Position numbers and translations under genes: made by a program | Shown here: one piece after another, positions 45,186-53,351 of the stretch | How the letters are laid out: each line of letters begins with the position of its first letter | Numbering within the stretch: position 1 is the stretch's first letter | The notes under the pieces: model-generated | The model's input: only the letters and a program-made list of their open reading frames with translations | The model's database searches: none | What the model was told of the DNA's origin: nothing | Assembly: GCA_964498395.1 (NCBI GenBank) | Contig: CAZCHE010000003.1 | Span: 496,001 to 560,000 of the forward strand | Length of the DNA: 64,000 nt | From: Parapedobacter sp964498395 | GTDB taxonomy: Bacteria; Bacteroidota; Bacteroidia; Sphingobacteriales; Sphingobacteriaceae | Direction of reading: 5' to 3'

Positions 45186-45654
45186 GGCCGTATCGATAGT
45201 GGTAATTGGTTTCAACCGTCATTCCCTCCTTCACTTTTTTTTTTGCGTCCATGCTGCAGATTTTCTGGCAGCAGCACGCCTTGCCTACACATTTCCCGCT
45301 TTCCCAAAAAGTTAGGTTACGGATGATCTGCTGGGCGATACTTTCGGGAGATTGATCTTCATCCGGGGTATTGGCGATCGTGAACTCCATTCGGGTAGCT
45401 TCGGCCAGGTCGATGTGCGTGGTCGCTTTCGATCGGGTGACAATCTTTTTCACACCTGCATTTTTCAGCTCCCAAAGCATCTCGCGATCCAGTATATCAT
45501 AGCTGGAAACGATGACCACTTCCTTGCCCTGTGCATAGGATACGGTCCTTACATTTAATTCATTAGAAATCAATGTCAGATCATGCTTCTTATTATTGGC
45601 GATCACCAGCAACTCCTTCTCGCGGGGCTTGATATTGTAGACGATTGCTTTCAT
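45172..45654 (-). CDS. Truncated D-2-hydroxyacid-dehydrogenase-like protein with Cys-rich tail
   Basis: From the ATG at 45654 the product is 160 residues. Residues 1-115 resemble the N-terminal, catalytic-side domain of D-lactate dehydrogenases (VVIVSSYDILDREMLWELK, then GVKKIVTRSKATTHIDL). The NAD-binding Rossmann domain is absent. In its place is a tail with five cysteines (122, 127, 128, 129, 133; KCVGKACCCQKIC) and a His/Gly-rich end (YHYRYGHGGK). It should not be a working dehydrogenase; metal or redox sensing or carriage is possible. It leads into hemN-ccoI-ccoS, so it is probably co-regulated with microaerobic genes. A start at 45699 is unlikely. Confidence 0.75.
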   Translation of the reverse strand: MKAIVYNIKPREKELLVIANNKKHDLTLISNELNVRTVSYAQGKEVVIVSSYDILDREMLWELKNAGVKKIVTRSKATTHIDLAEATRMEFTIANTPDEDQSPESIAQQIIRNLTFWESGKCVGKACCCQKICSMDAKKKVKEGMTVETNYHYRYGHGGK

Positions 45655-45706
45655 GCTTGTACCTCTATCATTCCAGAAATCATTGTGCAATAAGTTCATT
45701 ATTCCA

Positions 45707-45714
45707 CAAAACTA
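45707..45714 (-). promoter_or_regulatory. Putative -7 element of the hemN-ccoI-ccoS operon
   Basis: On the minus strand the site reads TAGTTTTG, an exact TAnnTTTG match, 53 bases upstream of the ATG at 45654. No -33 TTG is present at the usual distance, as is common for activator-dependent promoters. Confidence 0.45.
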
Positions 45715-45758
45715 GCTTGGCAGCCGCTATTGCCCCATGTAAGGCATCAATAAAAAAA

Positions 45759-45772
45759 GTGATATTGATTAC
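45759..45772 (-). promoter_or_regulatory. Putative FNR/Crp-like operator upstream of the hemN operon
   Basis: GTGAT-N4-ATTAC is an imperfect 14-base dyad shaped like the FNR box (TTGAT-N4-ATCAA). Its centre is roughly 65 bases upstream of the expected transcription start. It overlaps a wider inverted repeat ATCAAT-N12-ATTGAT (45746-45769). The adjacent receiver-Crp regulator is a natural candidate to bind it. Confidence 0.35.
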
Positions 45773-45851
45773 ATTTAGGAAGAAACCCCTAGGCAGCGAT
45801 GGGTATTGCCGTATGCCACCGATAGCTTATGCCAATGTCGATGACCAAGGA

Positions 45852-46919
45852 TTATTGCTTGATATTCCGCAACTTATGGATGGATAAAATCCGGATGGCA
45901 TTACCTTCCTTGATGATTAGCTTTTCATCCCTGAAATCCGCAAGCATCCTACTGATGGTCTCGTTGGCCGTGCCAGCCAAGGCTGCCAGGTCATCTCGGG
46001 ATATGCGGATCAGACATTCGTCTTGCGTGGCATTGGCAAGGGTCTTATCAGCCACGTGAATCAGGGCATTGGCGACCCGCTTGCGTACAGAATCGTACGC
46101 AAAGCCCAGTAATTGCTCCTCTTTGCCCCGGATATTCCCGGACAGCAGTTTGATGAATTTATCGGCTATCCCGGGTTTCCGGTATAGCAATTCCAAAAAA
46201 TCTTCCTTACTGACCAAGGCCAGTTCGACATCCTCCAACGTTTCCGCATTGTCGCTGTATTGTTGCTGCAAGAGCAGCGACTCATACCCGAAAAATGAAT
46301 CGGGGATGTGGATATCGGTAGAAAGTTCCCGACCATCGAGGTAGTACAGGAAGCTGCGCACCTTTCCACGCCTGATGAAATACACAAATAGCGGCGTATC
46401 TCCCTCTTCGTAGATCAGTTGCTTTTTTTTGTATGACTTCATCCTTGCCCCCTGCACCAGCTCTTTCAACAACGTATCCTGCTCTTCGTCACTTAAATAC
46501 AAATGCCTACGTACATCTCCCCCATCTCCTCCTAGTTGCTTGCGCTTCTTGAGCCGGGTTTCAATGGCATTTAGCAATTCGATATCGTCAAACGGTTTGG
46601 TTAGGTAGTCATCGGCTCCCATTTCCATCGCCTTGCGCATATCCGAGCGCTCGGCCTTTGCTGTCAGGAAAATAAATGGTATCGTAGCGGTTTGCTCGTG
46701 CTTACCCAACATATACAACACCCCAAAACCATCCAATTCAGGCATCATGATATCGCATAGGATGATGTCTGGCAAATACTTCAACGCGGCATCCACCCCG
46801 GTCTTCCCCTCGGGGGCGGTATAGACCTTATAGCCCGTCAACTCCAATATTTCCTTGGTTCCCTCTCGGATATCGTCGTTATCCTCGATAATCAAAACGG
46901 TGGTTTGCGCTGCTGTCAT
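45852..46919 (-). CDS. Receiver-Crp/FNR fusion response regulator
   Basis: The 355-residue protein joins a receiver domain (1-125; acid pair in IIEDNDD, phospho-acceptor Asp56 in IILCDIMMP, Lys in YLTKPF) to a cyclic-nucleotide-binding-type fold (about 150-260) and a Crp-type winged helix-turn-helix (about 275-345; ISRDDLAALAGTANETISRM). No FNR-type iron-sulfur cysteine cluster is seen, so control should come from phosphorylation. It starts 4 bases after the FixL-like kinase gene. Functionally it resembles FixJ and FixK merged into one protein. The probable targets are the neighbouring hemN/ccoI and ccoNO operons. Confidence 0.93.
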   Translation of the reverse strand: MTAAQTTVLIIEDNDDIREGTKEILELTGYKVYTAPEGKTGVDAALKYLPDIILCDIMMPELDGFGVLYMLGKHEQTATIPFIFLTAKAERSDMRKAMEMGADDYLTKPFDDIELLNAIETRLKKRKQLGGDGGDVRRHLYLSDEEQDTLLKELVQGARMKSYKKKQLIYEEGDTPLFVYFIRRGKVRSFLYYLDGRELSTDIHIPDSFFGYESLLLQQQYSDNAETLEDVELALVSKEDFLELLYRKPGIADKFIKLLSGNIRGKEEQLLGFAYDSVRKRVANALIHVADKTLANATQDECLIRISRDDLAALAGTANETISRMLADFRDEKLIIKEGNAIRILSIHKLRNIKQ

Positions 46920-46923
46920 TTAG

Positions 46924-48120
46924 TCAATAGGGTTTGGTATTGGTGAATGTGAGCGTAAAAACGGTTCCCTTCTGCAAAGCACTTTGGCATACCACTTGAC
47001 CGTCCATCAGCGACACGTATCTTTTCACGATATTGAGGCCGAGACCGGTACCTGGTATGTTGCCTGTATTATGGGCACGGAAAAACGGCTCAAACAAGTT
47101 CTTTTGTTCTTCTTCCGGTATCCCGATACCGTCATCTTTGATGACAATGGTACAAGTATCGTCATCGATCACGGTATTGAATTCGATAAACGAGTTTTCT
47201 CCCGAATATTTGATTGCGTTGGAAATCAAATTGATGATACAGTTTTTCAACAAATTGGCATCAAATTCAAACATGCCGGTAGAACCGGTATGCTGGTACA
47301 CGATATGTTGGTTTGCCTTACAAATCAATTGCATTTCCTCGGTGATTTCCTCAGCGAGCTGCACCAAGTTAATCTCTTCGCGGTTAGCGGTTACCTTACC
47401 CGCTTCCAACCGTTCCAAAGATAAGAAATCATTGAGGATACTGGTAAGCAATTGAACGGAGTTTTTAATCCGTCCGGTATGCTTGACAACATTGGCGAAA
47501 TCCGGCTTTTCGATGTACTTCTCAATTAACGACGCCGATAATTGGACGGCGCTCAGCGGTGTCCGGAATTCGTGTGAAGCCATCGAAACGAAACGGGACT
47601 TCAACTGGTTGAGTTCTTTCTCTTTCTCGAGCGATAGGCTCACTTCCGACTTGGCTTTCTCGAGTTCAGACACCAGGTTGATGAGGTCTTTTGTACGGTT
47701 GCTCACCGTAGCCTCCAGCTCTTCTGTATAGTGGACCAGTTTGTCTTCGGCTGCCTTCTCTTTGGATAGGTCATGCACGAAGCCCGTAAAAATGGTTTTG
47801 TTTTCATAGTGCACTTCACTCACAGCGAGCCGGAAAGGAAATGTGCTGCCGTCTTTGCGCTTACCGCTCACTTCACGGCCAATACCGATGATTTTTTTTT
47901 CGCCGGTTTCGTGGTAATTACGGATATACCGATCATGGTTGCTATGATCAGGCTCCGGCATCAGCATCGATACATTGTTTCCAATCACTTCAGCAGCTTC
48001 ATAGCCGAAAAGCCGCAATGCAGCGGGGTTGATAGACTCTACAATCCCATTCCTGTCGATGGTGATGATTCCGTCGATAGCATGCTCGATAATCGCTTTG
48101 AGTAGCTTGGCGGTATCCAT
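46924..48120 (-). CDS. FixL-like PAS sensor histidine kinase
   Basis: The 398-residue soluble kinase has one PAS domain (about 5-125), a coiled linker, the HisKA domain (His183 in SHEFRTPLS) and HATPase boxes (SNAIKYS, DDGIGIPEEE, GTGLGLNIVKR). The PAS follows the haem-binding FixL pattern: MLMPEPDHSNHDRYI contains His62, matching the FixL proximal haem ligand (His200 of the Bradyrhizobium protein), and IIGIGREVSG contains Arg82, matching Arg220; the Arg206 position is Asn68. An oxygen-sensing haem is therefore likely. The ATG overlaps the ettA stop (TAATG), and the cognate regulator follows. Confidence 0.9.
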   Translation of the reverse strand: MDTAKLLKAIIEHAIDGIITIDRNGIVESINPAALRLFGYEAAEVIGNNVSMLMPEPDHSNHDRYIRNYHETGEKKIIGIGREVSGKRKDGSTFPFRLAVSEVHYENKTIFTGFVHDLSKEKAAEDKLVHYTEELEATVSNRTKDLINLVSELEKAKSEVSLSLEKEKELNQLKSRFVSMASHEFRTPLSAVQLSASLIEKYIEKPDFANVVKHTGRIKNSVQLLTSILNDFLSLERLEAGKVTANREEINLVQLAEEITEEMQLICKANQHIVYQHTGSTGMFEFDANLLKNCIINLISNAIKYSGENSFIEFNTVIDDDTCTIVIKDDGIGIPEEEQKNLFEPFFRAHNTGNIPGTGLGLNIVKRYVSLMDGQVVCQSALQKGTVFTLTFTNTKPY

Positions 48121-49805
48121 TATCCTTTCACCAGTTTCTTGTATTTGATGCGTTGTGGCGCAATGTCACCCAATCGTTTTTTACGATTTTCTTCGTACTC
48201 GGTATAATTGCCCTCAAAGAAATATACCTGCGAATCTCCCTCGAATGCGAGGATGTGCGTACAGATACGGTCGAGGAACCACCGGTCGTGCGAGATGATG
48301 ACCGCACAGCCCCCGAAGTTCTCCAATGCCTCTTCTAGTGCCCGTAGGGTATTTACATCAATATCGTTGGTCGGCTCGTCGAGCAAGAGCACATTAGCAC
48401 CTTTTTTCAAGGTGATGGCCAAATGCACCCGATTACGCTCGCCACCCGAAAGCACGCCTACTTTTTTCTGCTGGTCGGCACCATTGAAGTTGAATTTCGA
48501 TACATAAGCACGGGAATTGATGGAACGGCCACCCAATGCGACTAACTCGTTGCCACCGGTGATGTTTTCCCATACGGTTTTCTCCTGATCGAGGTCGTCG
48601 TGTAGTTGGTCGACATACCCCAGCGCCACCGTCTCACCGACTTTGAATGTTCCACTATCGGGCGTTTCTTGCCCGGTAATCAGCCGGAACAAGGTCGTTT
48701 TACCTGCACCATTGGGGCCGATGATCCCCACGATGCCTGCTGGTGGCAGTGAGAAATCCAGGTTTTCAAACAAGATTTTGTCTCCGTAGGCTTTGCTGAC
48801 GCCTTGGGCTTCGATGACCACATTGCCCAATCGTGGCCCCGGTGGAATAAACAATTCCAATTTGTCTTCCCGTTCCTTGGTTTCCTCGGAAGCCAACTTC
48901 TCATAGTTATGGAGCCGCGCCTTGGATTTGGCATGCCGGGCCTTGGGGGCCATGCGCACCCACTCCAGTTCCCGCTCCAGGGTTTTCTGCCGCTTGCTTT
49001 CAGTCTTTTCCTCTTGGGCCAGGCGCTTAGCCTTCTGGTCGAGCCACGAAGAATAGTTCCCTTTCCAAGGAATACCTTCCCCTCGATCCAATTCCAATAT
49101 CCACCCCGCTACGTTATCGAGGAAATACCGGTCGTGCGTCACCGCGATCACCGTGCCTTTATATTGTTGGAGGTGCTGTTCGAGCCAGTCAATGGACTCG
49201 GCATCGAGGTGGTTCGTGGGCTCATCGAGCAGCAATACATCCGGTTCTTGCAGTAAAAGCCGACATAATGCCACCCGCCGGCGCTCCCCACCTGACAAAG
49301 TTGCCACTCCACGATCGGGTTCGGGGCAACGTAACGCGTCCATCGCCCGCTCCAATTTACTGTCAATTTCCCAAGCGCCCGTAGCATCTATCTTGTCTTG
49401 CAGCTCCCCTTGCCTAGCCAGCAACTTATCCATTTCATCGGCATTCTCATACACCTCTGGTAGGCCGAACTTTTCGTTGATTTCCTCGTATTCCTTCAGG
49501 ATAGCTGCGATCTCAGCAACGCCCTCTTCTACAATTTCCCGCACGGTTTTGCTCGGGTCTAATTCGGGCTCTTGCGCCAAATAACCCACTGTGTATCCGG
49601 GAGAAAAGACGACCTCCCCTTGGTAGGATTTGTCCAATCCGGCTATAATGCGCAGCAGGGAAGATTTACCCGAGCCGTTCAAGCCGATCACACCGATTTT
49701 TGCCCCGTAAAAAAAAGACAGGTAAATGTTTTTCAGCACTTGTTTTTGCGGCGGGTAAATCTTGTTGACCCCCGCCATGGAAAAAATAATCTTTTCGTCA
49801 GCCAT
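48120..49805 (-). CDS. ettA: Energy-dependent translational throttle EttA (ABC-F)
   Basis: The 561-residue protein has two ABC domains: Walker A GLNGSGKS (41-48) and GPNGAGKT, signatures LSGGERRR and LSGGERNR, and Walker B LLLDEPTNHLD and LLLDEPTNDID, with an arm insertion in the first domain. EttA binds the ribosomal E site and holds the first elongation step when ADP/ATP is high. The ATG at 49805 (MADEKIIFSMAGV) fits the family start better than a site five codons upstream. It is the first gene of an operon with the FixL-like kinase and the receiver-Crp regulator. Confidence 0.96.
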   Translation of the reverse strand: MADEKIIFSMAGVNKIYPPQKQVLKNIYLSFFYGAKIGVIGLNGSGKSSLLRIIAGLDKSYQGEVVFSPGYTVGYLAQEPELDPSKTVREIVEEGVAEIAAILKEYEEINEKFGLPEVYENADEMDKLLARQGELQDKIDATGAWEIDSKLERAMDALRCPEPDRGVATLSGGERRRVALCRLLLQEPDVLLLDEPTNHLDAESIDWLEQHLQQYKGTVIAVTHDRYFLDNVAGWILELDRGEGIPWKGNYSSWLDQKAKRLAQEEKTESKRQKTLERELEWVRMAPKARHAKSKARLHNYEKLASEETKEREDKLELFIPPGPRLGNVVIEAQGVSKAYGDKILFENLDFSLPPAGIVGIIGPNGAGKTTLFRLITGQETPDSGTFKVGETVALGYVDQLHDDLDQEKTVWENITGGNELVALGGRSINSRAYVSKFNFNGADQQKKVGVLSGGERNRVHLAITLKKGANVLLLDEPTNDIDVNTLRALEEALENFGGCAVIISHDRWFLDRICTHILAFEGDSQVYFFEGNYTEYEENRKKRLGDIAPQRIKYKKLVKG

Positions 49806-49827
49806 CACGTGATTTTTCAAAGAACTG

Positions 49828-49858
49828 CAAACTTAGCCAAAGTTGCCTTTTTCTGCAA
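49828..49858 (-). promoter_or_regulatory. Promoter of the ettA-kinase-regulator operon
   Basis: On the minus strand TTG (49858-49856), a 20-base spacer and TAAGTTTG (49835-49828) fit the Bacteroidota consensus. The leader to the ettA ATG at 49805 would be about 18 bases. Confidence 0.62.
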
Positions 49859-49979
49859 CTGATAACCGCAACTGATTTGGCCTGTCAGTTATGGCACTCA
49901 TGGGGGGCAGTTGTCCTTTCTTAGAAAGGACACGGTCACATTCGTGCAATAAATGTGCGTACGGCAACTGACAAAATGT

Positions 49980-49987
49980 TATATTTG
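49980..49987 (+). promoter_or_regulatory. Putative -7 element of clpC
   Basis: TATATTTG on the plus strand matches TAnnTTTG, about 110 bases upstream of the clpC ATG at 50097. No TTG is seen at the -33 position. Confidence 0.4.
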
Positions 49988-50096
49988 TGGTAGTGGCTTA
50001 ATTGTTGATAAATGTTACATAAATATTAAGGGCACAAGCGATATTTTTTATACATTTATCGCATCCTTAGCATCAAAAAAGAAAGGTACAACATTC

Positions 50097-52646
50097 ATGG
50101 AAGCAAAATTTTCGCCTCGCGTAAAGGATGTGATTTCATACAGCAGGGAAGAAGCCATCAGGTTAAAGCACGATTATATTGGCACGGAGCATCTGCTCTT
50201 GGGTCTTATTCGTGAGGGGGATGGCATGGCCATCAAGATACTGAAACATGCAGGGATCGACACCTCGGAATTACGCAAATCCATTGAAGACGCCGTCAAG
50301 GGTTCTTCGATGTCCCGTGCGCCAATAGGCAACATGCCCCTTACCAAGCAGGCAGAAAAAGTATTGAAAATCACCTATCTTGAAGCCAAGATCTTCAAGA
50401 GTGACGTCATAGGCACCGAACACTTACTATTGTCTATCTTGCGCGATGAAGATAACATCGCCTCGCAGATTTTGCAGCAATACGATATCAATTACGATAT
50501 CTTTAAAGCTGATGTAGAACAAAACAAAGCCGGCATCACCGACCAAGCTTCTGGTTCTACGGCTGGTGATGACGACTTCAAAGAAGACGATCACTTCAGC
50601 CAGCCCAAAAAAGTATCGGATATCAAATCCAAAACACCGGTGCTGGACAATTTCGGCCGCGACCTGACCAAGGCCGCCGAAGAAGGCCGTCTGGATCCCA
50701 TTGTGGGCCGCGAAAAAGAAATCGAACGGGTATCACAGATCCTTTCCCGTCGCAAGAAAAATAATCCCATCCTCATCGGCGAACCCGGTGTGGGCAAATC
50801 GGCTATTGCCGAGGGACTCGCCTTGCGCATCGTGCAACGGAAAGTATCGCGAGTGTTATTCAATAAGCGTGTGGTTACACTCGACTTGGCTTCACTCGTG
50901 GCAGGCACCAAATACCGTGGGCAGTTTGAGGAACGCATGAAAGCTGTGATGAACGAATTGGAGAAATCGCCAGACGTCATCCTCTTCATCGATGAAATCC
51001 ACACCATCGTCGGTGCCGGTGGCGCATCCGGCTCATTGGATGCCTCCAATATGTTCAAACCGGCGTTGGCGCGTGGGGAAATCCAGTGCATCGGCGCCAC
51101 TACCCTCGATGAATATCGCCAATATATCGAAAAAGACGGCGCATTGGACCGCAGGTTCCAGAAAGTGATGATCGAACCGGCCACACACGATGAGACCGTA
51201 GAAATACTTAACCGGATCAAGGAGAAGTATGAAGAGCACCACAACGTGAACTATACGCCCGAAGCCATCGAGGCTTGCGTTAACCTGACCACCCGCTATA
51301 TCACGGACAGATTTTTACCCGATAAGGCTATCGATGCCTTAGACGAGGCTGGTTCTCGGGTACACTTAACCAATATCCATGTACCGCAAAGCATCATTGA
51401 TATTGAGCAGAAAATCGAGGAAATCAAAGTAGAAAAAAATAAGGTGGTCCGTAGCCAAAAATACGAAGAGGCTGCTAAACTACGTGATACCGAGAAGCGG
51501 CTGTTAGAGGAGCTAGAACACGAAAAAACCTCATGGGAAGCCGAAACAAAAACACGTCGCTACACGGTAACGGAAGATAATGTTGCCGAAGTGGTGTCCA
51601 TGATGACGGGTATCCCCGTACAACGCGTGGGTCAGTCTGACAGCCAGAAATTGCTGGGCATGGCCGACTCCATGAAGGGGCGAATCATTGGGCAGGACGA
51701 AGCGGTGAAAAAACTGGTTAAAGCCATCCAACGTACACGGGCGGGCCTGAAAGACCCCAAGAAACCCATTGGTTCCTTTATTTTCCTTGGCCCTACCGGC
51801 GTCGGAAAGACCGAATTGGCCAAAGAACTGGCCCGATTCATGTTTGATAGCGAGGACTCGCTGATCCAGGTCGATATGAGTGAATACATGGAAAAATTCG
51901 CCATTTCTCGACTGGTGGGAGCGCCTCCAGGATATGTGGGGTATGAAGAAGGTGGACAGTTGACTGAAAAGGTACGTCGCAAACCCTACTCCGTGGTATT
52001 GCTTGATGAAATTGAGAAGGCGCATCCAGATGTGTTTAACTTATTGCTCCAGGTGTTGGATGAGGGACAGCTGACAGATAGCCTCGGTCGCAAGGTGGAT
52101 TTCAGGAATACCATCCTCATCATGACTTCCAATATTGGTGCCCGGCAGTTGAAAGACTTCGGCCAAGGGGTGGGCTTTACGACGTCGGCTAAGGCTGAAC
52201 AAGCAGAAACCCACTCACGCAGTGTCATTGAGAACGCCCTGAAACGAGCTTTCGCACCGGAGTTTCTCAATCGTATCGATGATGTGATTGTATTCAATTC
52301 GCTAGACAAGGAGCATATTTTCAAGATCATCGATATCGAATTGAAATCGCTTTTCGTACGCATCGAGGCATTGGGTTATCAAATCAACCTCACGGATGCC
52401 GCCAAGGAATTTATCGCCGAGAAAGGCTTCGACAGTAACTTCGGGGCACGGCCACTTAAACGTGCCATCCAGAAATACCTCGAAGACCCTATCGCGGAGG
52501 AAATCCTGAAAGGTGAAGCCACGGAAGGCAGCATATTGGAAGTGGGCTACGACAAGGATAAAGGAGAAATCGTGGTCAATATCCAAGCCGGTGACGACAA
52601 TTCGTCTAAACCATCCGATTTGGCTGAGGAAAAGAAAGATGATTAA
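50097..52646 (+). CDS. clpC: ClpC-type AAA+ unfoldase of the Clp protease
   Basis: From the ATG at 50097 (MEAKFSPRVKDVI) the product is 849 residues: a double Clp-N domain (1-145), the first AAA domain (Walker A GEPGVGKS at 228-235), a middle region with the UVR motif KYEEAAKLRD (about 455) and the second AAA domain (GPTGVGKT, 565-572). The UVR motif marks ClpC rather than ClpA or ClpB. It unfolds proteins for ClpP in the cytosol. A longer frame from 49953 lacks family similarity and contains the promoter element, so it is rejected. A GAAAGG sequence precedes the ATG. Confidence 0.95.
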   Translation: MEAKFSPRVKDVISYSREEAIRLKHDYIGTEHLLLGLIREGDGMAIKILKHAGIDTSELRKSIEDAVKGSSMSRAPIGNMPLTKQAEKVLKITYLEAKIFKSDVIGTEHLLLSILRDEDNIASQILQQYDINYDIFKADVEQNKAGITDQASGSTAGDDDFKEDDHFSQPKKVSDIKSKTPVLDNFGRDLTKAAEEGRLDPIVGREKEIERVSQILSRRKKNNPILIGEPGVGKSAIAEGLALRIVQRKVSRVLFNKRVVTLDLASLVAGTKYRGQFEERMKAVMNELEKSPDVILFIDEIHTIVGAGGASGSLDASNMFKPALARGEIQCIGATTLDEYRQYIEKDGALDRRFQKVMIEPATHDETVEILNRIKEKYEEHHNVNYTPEAIEACVNLTTRYITDRFLPDKAIDALDEAGSRVHLTNIHVPQSIIDIEQKIEEIKVEKNKVVRSQKYEEAAKLRDTEKRLLEELEHEKTSWEAETKTRRYTVTEDNVAEVVSMMTGIPVQRVGQSDSQKLLGMADSMKGRIIGQDEAVKKLVKAIQRTRAGLKDPKKPIGSFIFLGPTGVGKTELAKELARFMFDSEDSLIQVDMSEYMEKFAISRLVGAPPGYVGYEEGGQLTEKVRRKPYSVVLLDEIEKAHPDVFNLLLQVLDEGQLTDSLGRKVDFRNTILIMTSNIGARQLKDFGQGVGFTTSAKAEQAETHSRSVIENALKRAFAPEFLNRIDDVIVFNSLDKEHIFKIIDIELKSLFVRIEALGYQINLTDAAKEFIAEKGFDSNFGARPLKRAIQKYLEDPIAEEILKGEATEGSILEVGYDKDKGEIVVNIQAGDDNSSKPSDLAEEKKDD

Positions 52647-52666
52647 CTAAGCAACTATATCATCAC

Positions 52667-52706
52667 AAAAAGCGTCGTTTATATGAAGATAAGCGGCGCT
52701 TTTTTT
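52667..52706 (+). terminator. Terminator after clpC
   Basis: A stem of about 15 pairs (AAAAAGCGTCGTTTA with TAAGCGGCGCTTTTT, two G-U pairs) around an 8-base loop, followed by a T-run, is a standard intrinsic terminator 20 bases after the clpC stop. Confidence 0.85.
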
Positions 52707-52884
52707 ATGGCAATGAAGTTTGGCATGTACTGTTCCTTATCGGTTTTTTTTAGCGGCAGCTCATGCAGGTTTCGTTTGTCACATGATTGGTGCAATTATT
52801 GTGTTAAACTAACGTAAGCCGATCGGTGTCTTACAAACAAAAAGGAGTAGTAAACTGAATGATTTACCCATAGCTAACTAACGT

Positions 52885-53304
52885 ATGAGAACGTATTTAA
52901 CCCTAACAATTGGACTCGTAGGAATCCTTGGATTCACTTCCTGTACAAAGGAATACTATGACGTCGTACCCAACCGTACTTTTATCTATACCATACAGCC
53001 CAATCAGTGGGACTGGGATAACGGTGTCATTAACCAGATATACCATGACATCGACTTGCCCGAACTCACGGCTTATTACGTTGACCAAGGGGTAGTCAGC
53101 GTATCGATAAGTGTGGATAATAGGGCGTCATACAACACGTTACCTGCCACCATCGGAGGCACGGCATATTCGGTAAATTACACCACGGGGTTTGTCACCA
53201 TCTATGCGGAAGACCCCATATTTGACCCGAATTTTGAAGTTCCTATTCCAGACAGGACAGTTGTCGTCAAGATAACCTTGTCTGACTCCGACTTCATCCC
53301 ATAA
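52885..53304 (+). CDS. Small predicted lipoprotein, function unknown
   Basis: The 139-residue protein has a lipoprotein signal with lipobox GFTSC (Cys20) followed by TKEYYDVVPNRT. The rest is beta-rich and acidic (IYAEDPIFDPNFEVPIPD), without a domain I recognise; one small Ig-like or jelly-roll domain would fit. It is monocistronic, between the clpC terminator and its own terminator. Envelope location is inferred from the signal. Confidence 0.8.
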   Translation: MRTYLTLTIGLVGILGFTSCTKEYYDVVPNRTFIYTIQPNQWDWDNGVINQIYHDIDLPELTAYYVDQGVVSVSISVDNRASYNTLPATIGGTAYSVNYTTGFVTIYAEDPIFDPNFEVPIPDRTVVVKITLSDSDFIP

Positions 53305-53332
53305 AAAAAGCGGCCTAAGTGCCGCTTTTTTT
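53303..53332. terminator. Bidirectional terminator between lipoprotein gene and fabI
   Basis: A perfect 12-base stem, AAAAAAAGCGGC with GCCGCTTTTTTT, with loop CTAAGT, lies directly after the lipoprotein stop and 20 bases beyond the convergent fabI stop. T-runs on both strands indicate bidirectional use. Confidence 0.88.
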
Positions 53333-53351
53333 ATGGATTTATTTTTCTCCT

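Noticed and set aside
49953..50096. N-terminal extension of ClpC by 48 residues
   Set aside because: ClpC proteins begin close to the MEAKFSPR-like start, and the extension contains a probable promoter element.
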